Source of the DNA: Gentiana macrophylla
Taxonomy: Eukaryota > Streptophyta > Magnoliopsida > Gentianales > Gentianaceae
DNA length: 64,000 nucleotides
Reading direction: 5' to 3'
Assembly (NCBI GenBank): GCA_026214975.1
Contig: JAOBSW010000660.1
Span: 1 to 64,000, forward strand
The notes beneath the pieces are model-generated. The model saw only the letters and a program-made list of their open reading frames with translations. It had not been told where the DNA came from and did no database searches. The position numbers and the translations under genes were made by a program. The stretch's first letter is position 1, and the number at the start of each line of letters is the position of its first letter. Positions 49,363-63,100 of this stretch are shown here, piece by piece.

Positions 49363-52300
49363 ATTAGTAAACCCATATTTTCAGTAAACTCTACTACAAT
49401 TATACAAAAAGTTGTAAATCCCCGTTTTGAGTCAACTCTACTATATAAATTATATACAAAAATTTGTACCACCGTTTTGAGTAAACTCTACCATAATTAT
49501 ATACAAATAGTTGTAAACCCCTTTTTTGAGTAAAGTCTACTATACATATTATATACAAAAAGTTTTAAACCCCAGTTTTGAGTAAACTCTTCTATACAAA
49601 TTATATACAAAATGTTGTAAACCACCGTTTTGAGTAAAGTCTACAACAATTATATAGAAAAAGTTGTAAACACCCGTTATAAGGAAACACTACTACAATT
49701 ATATACAAGGAATTGTAAACCATCATTTTGAATACCACTACTACAATTATGTTCATAAAGTAGTAAACCCCCGTTTTGAGTATACTATAGTACAATTATA
49801 TACAAAAAGTTGTAAACCTCCGTTTTTAGTAAACTCTATTACAATTATATACAAAAAGTTGTAAACACTCATTTTGAGTACTCTACTACAATTATATACA
49901 AAAAGTTGTAAACCCCCATTTCCAGTGAACTCTAAAATAATTTTATATTCAAAAATTTGTAAAACCCCGTTTTAAGTAAACTATACTACAATTATGTACA
50001 AAAAGTTGTAAACCTCGTTTTGAGTATAAACTACTACAATTATATAAAAAAAGTTGAAAACTCTCGGATTTGAGTAAACTCTAATATAATTTTATATTCG
50101 AAAATTTGTAAAACGCCGTTTTGAGTAAACTCTATTACAATTATGTACAAAAAGTTGTAAACCCTGTTTTGAGTAAACTCTACTACAATTATACACAAAA
50201 AGTTGTAAACCCTGTTTTGAATATACTCGCTATACAATTATATACAAAAAGTTGTAAACCCCCGTTTTGAGTAAACTCTAGTAAAATTAAATACAAAAAG
50301 TTGAGAACCCCTGTTTTGAATACTCTACTACAATTATATACAAAAAGTTGTAAACCCCGGTTTTGAGTAAACTATACAATAATTTATATACAAAAATATG
50401 TAAACCCCCTTTTTGACTAAACTCTACAATACAATTATATAACAAAAAGTTGTAAACCGCCGTTTTAAAAAAATTCTACTATACAATTATATACAAAAAG
50501 TTGTAAACCCCTGTTTTGAGTAAACTACACTACAATTATATACCAAAAGTTGTAAACCCTCATTTTGTGTGAAATCTACTACAATTATATACAAAAAGTT
50601 GTAAACCCCCAATTTGAGTAAACTCTACTATAATATTTTATACAAAAAGATGTAAACCCCAATTTTGAGTAAACTCCAATATACAATTATATACAAAATG
50701 TTGTAAACCCCTCTTTTGAGTAAATTTTACTTCAATTATATACAAAAAGTTATAAACCCCCATTTTGAATAAACTCTAGTAGATTTACATACTAAAAGTT
50801 GTAAACACCCGTTTTGAGTAAACTCTACAATACAATTAAATACAAAAAGTGGTAAACCCCGATTTTGAGTAACTCTACTACGATTATATACAAAAAGTTG
50901 TAGATCTCCGTTTTTAGTAAACTATACTACAATTATATATAAAAAATTGTACACCCCCATTTTGAGAAAACTCTACAACAATTATATACAAAAAGTTGTA
51001 AACCCCGTTTTGAGTAAAATCTACTATAATTATATAAAAAAAGTTGTAAACCCCCATTTTGAGTAAACTCTACTATACAATTATATACAAAAAGTTTTAA
51101 ACCCCCATTTTCAGTAAACTCTACTACAATTTGTATACTCCCGTATTGAGTAAACTATACTATACAATTATATACAAAAATTTGTAAACCCCCGTTTTGA
51201 GTAAACTGTAGTACAATTATAGAAAAAGTTGTAAACCCCCCATCTTGAGTAAACTCTACTACAATTATATACAAAAAGTTGTATACCCCCGTTTTGAGTA
51301 ACACTACTTCAATTATATACAAAGAGTTGTAAGCCATCGTTTTGAGTAACACTACTACAATTATATTCAAAAAGTTGTAAATTCCCATTTTGTGTAAACT
51401 CTAATACAATTATATACAAAAAGTTGTAAACCCCTTTTTTGGGTAAACACTACTGTAATGATATACAAAAAGTTGTAAACCCCTGTTTTGAGTAAACTCT
51501 ACTATAATTTTATATAGTACAGTTGTAAACCCCCAAATTTAGTAAAATCTACTATACAATTATATTCAACAAGTTGTACACACCCGTTTTGAATATACTC
51601 TACTACAATTATATATAAAAAAGTTGAAACACCCATTTTGAGTAAACTCAACTACAATTATATAAAAAAAGTTGTAATCCCCAGTTTTGAGTAAACTCTA
51701 CTATATAATTATATACAAAAAGTTGTAAACCCCCGTTTTGAGTAAACTCTACTACAATTATATACAAAAAGTTGTAAACCCAGGTTTTGAGTAAGCTCTA
51801 CTATAATTTTATATACAAAAAGTTGTAAACCCCCGTTTTGAGTAAACTCTACTATACAATTATATACAAAAAGTTGTAAACCCCCGTTTTGAGTAAACTC
51901 TACTACAATTATATACAAAAAGTTGTAAACCCCCGTTTTGAGTAAACACTACTACAATTGTATACATAAAGATGTAAACCCCTGTTTTGAGTAAACTCTA
52001 ATACAATTACTTACAAAAAGTTGTAAACCCCTTGTTTGAGTAAACTATACTACATTTATATACAAAAAGTTGTAAACCTCCGTTTTGAGTAAACTCTACT
52101 ATACAATTATGTACAAAATGTTGTAACCCCCTCTTTTGAGTAAACTCTACTATATAAATGTATAAAAAAATGTTGTAAACCCGTATTTTGAGTAAACTCT
52201 ACTACAATTATATAAAAAGTTGTAAACCCCCGTTTTGAGTCAACTCTACTATATAAATTATATTCAAAAATTTGTAAACCCCCGTTTTGAGTAAATTCTA

Positions 52301-54095
52301 AAACAATTATATACAAAAAGTTGTAAACCCCCGTTTTGAGTAAACTCTACAATACAATTATATACAAAAAGTTTTAAACCCCCATTTTGAGTAATCTCTA
52401 CTATAATTTGTATACCCCCGTATTGTGTAAACTATACTATACAATTATATACAAAAAGTTGTAAACCCCCGTTTTGAGTAAACTGTACTACAATTATACA
52501 AAAAGTTGTAAACCCCCTATCTTGAGTAAACTCTACTACAATTATATACAAAAAGTTGTATACCCCCGTTTTGAGTAACTCTACTACAATTATATACAAA
52601 GAGTTGTAAGCCATCGTTTTGAGTAACACAACTACAATTATATTCAAAAAGTTGTAATCTCCCATTTTATGTAAACTCTAATACAATTATATACAAAAAG
52701 TTGTAAACCACTCTTTTGGGTAAACTCTACTGCAATGATATACAAAAAGTTGGAAACCCCTGTTTTGAGTAAATTCTACTATAATTTTATATAGTAAAGT
52801 TGTAAACCCAAATTTAGTAAAATCTACTATACAATTATACTCAAAAAGTTTTAAACCCCTGTTTGGAGTAAACTCTACAATTCCATTATATACAAAAAGT
52901 TGTACACACCCGTTTTGAATATACTCTACTACAATTATATATAAAAAGTTGTAAACACCCATTTTGAGTAAACTCAACTACAATTATATAAAAAAAAGTT
53001 GTAATCCCCCGTTTTGAGTAAACTGTACTATACAATTATATACAAAAAGTTGTAAACCCCCGTTTTCAGTAAACTCTACAACAATTATATACAAAAAGTT
53101 GTAAACCCAGGTTTTGAGTAAGCTCTACTATAATTTTAAATACAAAAAGTTGTAAACTCCCATTTTGAATAAACTCTCCTATACAATTATATACCAAAAG
53201 TTTTAAACCCCCATTTTGAGTAAACACCACTACAATTATATACATAAAGATGTAAACCCCTATTTTGAGTAAACCCTCATACAATTACATATAAAAAGTC
53301 GTAAACCTCTGATTTGTGTAAAGTCTACAACAATTATATACAAAAATTTGTAAACCTCCGTTTTGAGTAAACTATACTATACAATTATGTACAAAAGGTT
53401 GTAAACCCCCTTTTTGAGTAAAAATATTAAAATCTATTTGTATAAATATATAAAAAAAATATTATACCCACATTTTGAGTAAACTCTACTACAATTATAC
53501 AAAAAGTTGTAACCCCCGTTTTGAGTCAACTCTACTGTACAAATTATATACAAAAATTTGTAACCCCCGTTTTGAGTAACTCTACAACAATTATATACAA
53601 AAGGTTATAAACCCCCTTTTTGAGTAAACTCTACTATACAAATTATATACAAAAAGTTTTAAACCCCCGTTTTGAGTAAACTCTACTATACAATTATATA
53701 CAAAAAGTTGTAACCCCCATTTTGAGTAAACTGTACTACAATTATACAAAAAGTTGTAAACCCCCCATCTTGAGTAAACTCTACTACAATTATATACAAA
53801 AAGTTTTATACCCCCGTTTTGAGTAACTCTACTATTATTATATACAAAGAGTTGTAAGCCATTGTTTTGAGTAACACTACTACAATTATATTCAAAAAGT
53901 TGTAAACTCCTATTTTGTGTAAACTGTAAAACAACTATGTACAAAAAGTTGTAAACCCATCTTTTGGGTAACTCTACTGCAATGATATACAAAAAGTTGT
54001 AAACCCCTGTTTTGAGTAAACTCTACTATAATTTTATATAGTAAAGTTGTAAACCTCCAAATTTAGTAAAATCTACTATACAATTATACACAAAA
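49363..54095. repeat. Satellite: 4.73-kb super-repeat, copy 2
   Basis: Near-identical copy of 44635-49362. The breakpoint is visible. Sequence before 49360 continues the monomer ending ATTATACACAAAAA, as it does at 54084-54096, but at 49361 it switches to the ATTAGTAAACCC start of copy 1. Differences are scattered substitutions and changes in homopolymer length, plus a more uniform set of monomers near 51690-51960. Confidence 0.95.
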
Positions 54096-57000
54096 AGTTG
54101 TAAACCCCCGTTTGAAGTAAACTCTACAATTCAATTATATACAAAAAGTTGTACACACCCGTTTTGAATATACTCTACTATATTTATACAAAAACAAGTT
54201 GTAAACACCCATTTTGAGTAAACTCAACTATAATTATATAAAAAAAGTTGTAATCCTCCGTTTTGAGTAAACAATTATATACAAAAAGTTGTAAACCCCC
54301 GTTTTGAGTAAACTCTACTACAATTATATACAAAAAGTTTTAAACCCTGGTTTTGAGTAAGCTCTACTATAATTTTGTATACAAAAAGTTGTAAACCCCC
54401 GTTTTGAGTAAACTCTGCTATACAATTATATACAAAAATCTGTAATCCCTGTTTTGAGTAAACTCTACTACAATTATATACCAAAAGTTGTAAACCCCCA
54501 TTTTGAGTAAACACTACTACAATTATATATATAAAGATGTAAACCCCCGTTTTGAGTAAACTCTAATACAATTACATACAAAAAGTTGTAAACCCCTGAT
54601 TTGAGTAAACTCTACTACAATTATATACAAAAAGTTGTAAACCTCCGTTTTGAGTAAACTCTACTATACAATTATGTACAAAATGTTGTAAACCCCCCTT
54701 TTGAGTAAACTCTACTATATATAAATATAAAAAAGTAGTAAACCCGCATTTTGAGTACACTCTACTATAATTATACAAAAAGTTGTAAACCCCCGTTTTG
54801 AGTCAACTCTACTATACAAATTACATAGAAAAATTTGTAAACCCCCGTTTTGAGTAAAATCTACAACAATTATCTACAAAAAGTTGTAAACCCCCTTTTT
54901 TAGTAAACTCTACTATACAAATTATATACCAAAAGTTGTAAACCCCTATTTTGAGTAAACTCTACTTTACAAAAAGTTGTAAACCACCGTTTTGAGTAAA
55001 CTCTACTACAATTATATATAAAAAGTTGTAAATCCCCATTTTAAGGAAACATTACAACAATTATATACAAGGAATTGTAAACCATCATTTTGAGTAACAC
55101 TACTACAATTATATTCATAAAATTTTAAACCCCCGTTTTGAGTAAACTATAATACAATTATATACAAAAATTTGTAAACCTCCGTCTTAAGTAAACTCTA
55201 TTACAATTATATACAAAAAGTTGTAAACGCTCATTTTGAGTATACTCTACTACAATTATATACAAAAATTTGAAAACCCCCGTTTTAAGGAAGCACTACT
55301 ACAATTATATACAAAGAATTGTAAACCATCGTTTTGAGTAACACTACTACAATTATATTCATAAAGTTGTAAACCCCCGTTTTGAGTAAACTATAATACA
55401 ATTATATACAAAAAGTTGTAAACCTCCGTTTTGAGTAAACTCTATTACAATTATATACAAAAAGTTGTAAACGCTCGTTTTGAGTATACTCTACTACAAT
55501 TATATACAAAAAGATGTAAACCCCCATTTCGAGTAAACTCTAATATACTTTTATATTCAAAAAGTTGTAAAACCCCGTTTTGAGTAAACTATACTATAAT
55601 CATGTACAAAAAATTGTAAACCTCGTTTAGAGTATACTCTACTACAATTATATACAAAAAGTTGTAAACACCTGTTTTGAGTAAACTCTAATATAAATTA
55701 TATTCGAAAATTTGTAAAACGCCGTTTTGAGTAAACTCTACTACAATTGTGGACAAAAATTTGTAAACCCCTGTTTTGAGTAAACTCTACTACAATTATA
55801 TATAAAAAGTTGTAAACCCCCATTTTGAGTAAACTCTAGTAAAATTATATACAAAAAGTTGAGAACCCCTGTTTTGAATATACACTACTACAATTATATA
55901 CAAAAAGTTGTAAACCCCGGTTGTGAGTAAACTATACAATAATTTTATATACAAAAATATGTAAACCCCCGTTTTGAATAAACTCTACAATACAATTATA
56001 TAACAAATAGTTGTAAACCGCCGTTTTAAGTAAACTCTAATATACAATTATATACAAAAAGTTGTAAACCCCCGTTTTGAGTAAACTACACAACAATTAT
56101 ATACAAAAAGTTGTAAACCCCCATTTTGAGTGAACTCTACTACAATTATATACAAAAAGTTGTAAACCCACGTTTTGAGTAAACTTTACTATAATTTTAT
56201 ATACAAAAAGATGTAAACCACGATTTTGAGTAAACTCCACTATACAATTATATATAAAACGTTGTAAACCCCTGTTTTGAGTAAACTTTACTTCAATTAT
56301 ATACAAAAAGTTACAAACCCCCATTTTGAATAAACTCTAGTAGATTTACATACAAAAAGGTGTAAACACCCGTTTTGAGTAAACTCTACAATACAATTAA
56401 ATAAAAAAATTTGTAAACCCCAATTTTGAGTAACTCTACTACGATTATATACAAAAAGTTGTAGACTCTCGTTTTGAGTAAACTATACTACAATTCTATA
56501 TAAAAATTGTACACCCCCATTTTGAGTAAACTCTACTACAATTATATACAAAAAGTTGTAAACCCCGTTTTGAAAAAACTCTACTACAATTATATACAAA
56601 AAGTTGTAAACCCCCATTTTGAGTATACTCTACTACAATTATATACAAAAAGTTGTAAACCATCTGTTTTGTGTGAACTCTAATATAATTTTATATTCAA
56701 AAAGTTGTGAATGCCCGTTTTGAGTAAACTCTACTACAATGATTTACAAAAAGTTGTAAACCCCCATTTTGAGTAAACCCTACTACAATTATATACAAAA
56801 AGTTGTAAAACCCGTTTTGAGTAAACTCTACTACAATTATATACAAAATCTTGTAAACCTCCATTTTAAGTAAACTATACTATAATTTTCTACACAAAAA
56901 GTTGTATACACCCGTTTTGAGTAAACTCTACTATACAATTATATACAAAAATTTGTAAACCCCGATTGTGAGTTAACTCTACTACAATTATAAACAAAAA

Positions 57001-57180
57001 GTTTCAAACCCTATCATTTTGAGTATACTCTAGTAGAATTATATACAAAAAGTTGTGAACCCCTGTTTTAGGTAAACTCTACAATACAATTATTTTCAAA
57101 AAGTTTTATACCCTCATTTTGAGTAACTCTACTACAATTACATAAAAGAATGTAAACCCCCGTTCTAAGTAAATTGTACT
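54096..57180. repeat. Satellite: second-subfamily monomers with local duplications
   Basis: Monomers continue without interruption. A ~245-bp group of five monomers with TTTTAAGGAAACATTAC and TTTTAAGGAAGCACTAC at its start (near 55040 and 55283) is duplicated locally. From 55850 to 56500 the order resembles 45550-46200 and 50300-50900. No insertion is seen. Confidence 0.9.
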
Positions 57181-60100
57181 ACAATTATATACAAAAAGTT
57201 GTAAACCCCCATTTTGAGTAAACTACACTACAATTATGTTTTGAGTGAACTCTACTACAATTATATACAAAAAGTTGTAAACCCCCATTTTTAGTAAACT
57301 CTGCTATAATTTTACATACAAAAAGATGTAAATCCCCGTTTTGAGTAAACTCCACTATACAATTATATACAAAAAGTTGTCAACCACCGTATTGAGTAAA
57401 CTTTACTACAATTATATACAAAAAGTTTTAAAACTCCATTTTGAGTAAACTTTAATATAATTTTATATTCTAAAAGGTGTAAACACCCGTTTCGAGTAAA
57501 CTCTACTATACAATTATATAAAAAAAGTAGTAAACCCGCATTTTGTGTAAACTCTACTACAATTATATACTTAAACACCCGTTTTGAGTAAACTCTGCTA
57601 TACAATTACACACATAAATTTGCAAACCCCTGTTTTGAGTAAACTCTACAATATTTATATACATGAAGTTGTAAACCCCCGTTTTGAGTAAACTACACTA
57701 CAATTATATACAAAAAGTTGTAAACCCCCGTTTTCAGAAAACTCTACTATAATTTTATATACAAAAAGACTTAATCCCCCGTTTTGAGTAAACTCTACTA
57801 TACAATTATATACAAAAAGTTGTCAACCCCCATTTTGAGTAAACTTTACTACAATTATATACAAAAAATTTTAAAACCCTATTTTGAGTAAACTTTAATA
57901 TAATTTTATATTTTAAAAGGTGTAAACCCCCGTTTCGAGTAAACTCTACTATACAATTATATAAAAAAAGTAGTAAACCCGCATATTGTGTAAACTCTAC
58001 TACAATTATATACAAAAATGTTGTAAACCCCCGTTTTGAGTAAACTCTAAAACAATTATATATTCAAAATGTTGTAAGCCTCCGTTTTGAGTAAACTATA
58101 CTATAATTTTATAATCAAAAAGTTGTAAACCCTAGTTTTGAGCAACCTCTACTATACAATTATATACAAAAAATTGTAAACGCCCGTTTTGTGTAAACTC
58201 TAATAAAATTATATACAAAAAGTTGAAAACCCCTGTTTTGAATATACTCTACCACAATTATATACAAAATGTTGTAAACCCCGGTTTTGAGTAAACTATA
58301 CAATAATTTTATATACAAAAATATGTAAATCCCCATTTTGAGTAAACTCTACTATACAATTATATACCAAAAAGTTGTAAACCACCGTTTTAAGTAAACT
58401 CTACTATACAATTATATTCAAAAAGTTGTAAACCCCCGTTTTGAGTAAACTATACACTAATTTTATATACAAAAATATGTAAATCCCCGTTTTGAGTAAA
58501 CTCTACTATACAATTATATACCAAAAAGTTGTAAACCGCCGTTTTAAGTAAACTCTACTTTACAATTATATACAAAAAGTTGTAAACCCCCGTTTGGAGT
58601 AAACTACACTACAAGTATATACAAAAAGTTGTAAACCCCCGTTTTGAGTGAACTCTACTACAATTATATACAAAAAGTTGTAAATCCCCATTTTTTGTAA
58701 ACTCTACTATAATTTTATATACAAAAAGATGTAAATCCCTGTTTTGAGTAAACTCCACTATACAATTATATACAAAAAGTTGTCAACCCCCGTTTTGAGT
58801 AAACTTTACTACAATTATATACAAAAAGTTTTAAAACCCTATTTTGAGTAAACTTTAATATAATTTTATATTCTAAAAGGTGTAAACCCCCGTTTCAAGT
58901 AAACTCTACTATACAATTATATAAAAAAAGTAGTAAACCCGCATTTTGTGTAAACTCTACTACAATTATATACACAAAGATGTAAACACCGTTTTGAGTA
59001 AAATTGCTTTACAATTACATACAAAAATTTGCAAACCCCTGTTTTGAGTAAACTCTACAACAATTATATACAACAAGTTGTAAACCCCCATATTGAGTGT
59101 TCTCTAAAACAATTATATACAAAATGTGTAAACCCCCGTTTTGAGTAAACTCTAAAACAATTATATATTCAAAATGTTGTAACCCTCCGTTTTGAGTAAA
59201 CTATACTATAATTTTATATTCAAAAAGTTGTAAACCCCATATTTTAGTAATCTGTACAATAAAATAATATACAAAAAATTGCAAAAGCCCGTTATGTGTA
59301 AACTCTAAGAATATTATAAACAAAATGTTGAGAACCCCTATTTTGAATATACTCTACTACAATTATATACAAAAAGTTGTAAACCCCGATTTTGAGTAAA
59401 CTATACAATAATTTTATATATAAAAATATGTAAATCCCCGTTTTGAGTAAACTCTACTATACAATTATATACCAAAAGTTGTAAACCGCCGTTTTAAGTA
59501 AACTCTACTATACAATTATATACTAAAAGTTGTAAACCCCCGTTTTGAGTAAACTACACTACAATTATATACAAAAAGTTGTAAACCCCCATTTTGAGTA
59601 AACTCTACTATAATTTTATATACAAAAAGATGTAAACCCCCGTTTTGAGTAAACTCCACTATACAATTATATACAAAAGGTTGTCAACCCACGTTTTGAG
59701 TAAACTTTACTACAATTATATACAAAAAGTTTTAAAACCCTATTTTGACTAAACTTTAATATAATTTTGTATTCTAAAAGGTGTAAACCCCCGTTTCGAG
59801 TAAACTCTACTATACAATTATATAAAAAAGTAGTAAACCCACATTTTGTGTAAACTCTACTATAATTATATACAAAAAGCTGTAAACACCCGTTTCGAGT
59901 AAACTCTGATATACAATTACATACAAAAATTTGCAAACCCCTATCTTGAGTAAACTCTACAACAATTATATACATGAAGTTGTAAACCCCCGTTTTGAGT
60001 GTACTCTAATACAATTATATACAAAATGTTGTAAACCCCCGTACTGAGTAAACTCTAAAACAATTATACATTCAAAATGTTGTAATCCTCCGTTTTGTGT

Positions 60101-63100
60101 AAACTATACTATAATTTTATATTCAAAAAGTTGTAAACCCTAGTTTTGAATAACCTCTACTATACAATTATATACTAAAAGTTGTAAACACCCGTTTTGT
60201 GTAAACTCTAATAGAATTAAATACAAAAAGTTGTGAACCCCTATTTTGAATATACTCTACTACAATTATATACAAAAAGTTGTCAACCCCAGTTTTGAGT
60301 AACTATACAATAATTTTATATACAAAAATATGTAAATCCCTGTTTTGAGTAAACTCTACTATACAATTATATTCCAAAAAGTTGTAAACCGCCGTTTTAA
60401 GTAAACTCTACTATACAATTATATACAAAAAGTTGTGAACCCCCGTTTTGAGTAAACTACATTACAATTATATACAAAAAGTTGTAAACCCCCGTTTTGA
60501 GTGAACTCTACTACAATTATATACAAAAAGTTGTAAACCCCCTGTTTGAGAAAACTCTACTATAATTTTGTATACAAAAAGATGTAAACCCCCGTTTTGA
60601 GTAAACTCCACTATACAATAATATACAAAAAGTTGTAAACCCCTGTTTGGAGTACAGTTTACTTCAATTATATACAAAAAGTTATAAACCCCCATTTTTA
60701 ATAAACTCTAGTAGATTTACATTCAAAAAGTTGTAAACAACCATTTTGAGTAAACTCTACAATACAATTAAATACAAAAAGTTGTAAAACCCCATTTTGA
60801 GTAACTCTACTACAATTATATACAAAAAGTTGTAGACCCCCGTTTTGAGTAAACTATACTACAATTATATACAAAAATTTGTACACCCCCATTTCTAGTG
60901 AAATGTACTACAATTATATAAAAAAAGTTGTAAACCCACGTTTTGAATAAACTCTACTACAATTATATTCAAAAAGTTGTAAACCCTCATTTTGAGTAAA
61001 CTCTACAATAATTTATACAAAAAGGTGTAAACCCCCGTTTTCAGTAAACTCTACTATACAATTATATACAAAAAGTTTTAAACCCCCTTTTTGAGTAAAC
61101 TCGACTACAATTTGTATACCCCCGTTTTGAGTAAACTATACTATACAATTATATACAAAAAGTAGTAAACCACTGTTTTGAGTAACTCTACGACAATTAT
61201 ATACAAAGAGTTGTAAAACCCCTATCTTGATTAAACTCTACTACAATTATATACAAAAGGTTGTTTACCCCCGTTTTGAGTAACTCTACTACAATTATAA
61301 ACAAAGAGTTGCAAACCATCGTTTTGAGTAACACTACTACAATCATATTCAAAAAGTTGCAAACCCCTATTTTGAGTAAACTCCACTAAACAATTATATG
61401 CAAAAAGTTTTAAACCCCCGTTTTGAGTAAATTCTACTACAATTTGTATACCCCTGTTTTGAGTAAACTGTGCAATAAAATTATATACAAAAAGTTATAA
61501 ACCCCCGTTTTGAGTAAACTCTACTACAATTATACAAAAAGTTGTAAACCCCCCATCTTGAGTAAACTCTACTACAATTATATACAAAAAGTTGTATACC
61601 CCCGTTTTGAGTAACTCTACTACAATTATATACAAAGAGTTGTAAACCATCATTTTGAGTAACACTACTACTATTATAATCAAAAAGTTGTAAACTCCCA
61701 TTTTGAGTAAACTCTAATACAATTATACACAAAAAGTTGTAAACCCCTATTTTGGGTAAACTCTACTGCAATGATATACAAAAAGTTCTAAACCCCGATT
61801 TTGAGTAAACACTACTATAATTTTATATAGTTTAGGTTGTAAACCCCTAAATTTAGAAAAATCTACTATACAATTATACTCAAAAAGTTGTAAACCCATA
61901 TTTTGAGTGAACTCTAGAATTCAATAATGTTCAAAAAGTTGTACACACCCATTTTGAATATGCTCTACTACAATTATATACAAAAATTGGTAAACACCCA
62001 TTTTGAGAAAACTCAACTACAATTATATAAAAAAGTTTTAATCCCCCGTTTTGAGTAAACTGTACTATACAATTATATAAAAAAAAGTGATAAACCCCGT
62101 TTTGAGTAAACTGTACTACAATTATATACAAAAAGTTGTAAAAAACCTAGGTTTTGAGTAAGTTCTACTATAATTTTATATACAAAAGGTTGTAAACCCC
62201 CGTTTTGAGTAATCTCTACTATAATTATATACCAAAAGTTGTAAACCCCCGTTTTGAGTAAACACTACTACAATTATATACATAAAGATGTAAACCCCCG
62301 TTTTGAGTAAACTCTAATACAATTACATACAAAAAGTTGTAAACCCCCGATTTGAGTAAACTCTACTACAATTATATATAAAAAGTTGTAAACCTCCATT
62401 TTGAGTCTGTACTATACAATTATATACAAAATGTTGTAAGCCCCCCTTTTGAGTAAACTCTACTATATAAATATATAAAAAAAATTAGTAAACCCGCATT
62501 TTCAGTAAACTCTACTACAATTATAAAAAAAGTTGTAAACCCCCGTTTTGAGTCAACTCTACTATATAAATTATATACAAAAATTTGTACCACCGTTTTG
62601 AGTAAACTCTACCATAATTATATACAAATAGTTGTAAACCCCTTTTTTGAGTAAAGTCTACTATACAAATTATATACAAGAATTTTTAAACCCCCGTTTT
62701 GAGTAACTCTACTATACAAATTATTACAAAATGTTGTAAACCACCGTTTTGAGTAAAGTCTACAACAATTATATAGAAAAAGTTGTAAACACCCGTTATA
62801 AGGAAACACTACTACAATTATATACAAAGAATTGTTAACCATCATTTTGAATACCACAACTACAATTATGTTCATAAAGTAGTAAACCCCGTTTTGAGTA
62901 TACTATAATACAATTATATACAAAAAGTTGTAAACCTCCGTTTTTAGTAAACTCTATTACAATTATATACAAAAAGTTGTAAACACTCATTTTGAGTACT
63001 CTACTACAATTATATACAAAAAGTTGTAAACCCCCATTTCGAGTGAACTCTAAAATAATTTTATATTAAAAAATTTGTAAAACCCCGTTTTAAGTAAACT

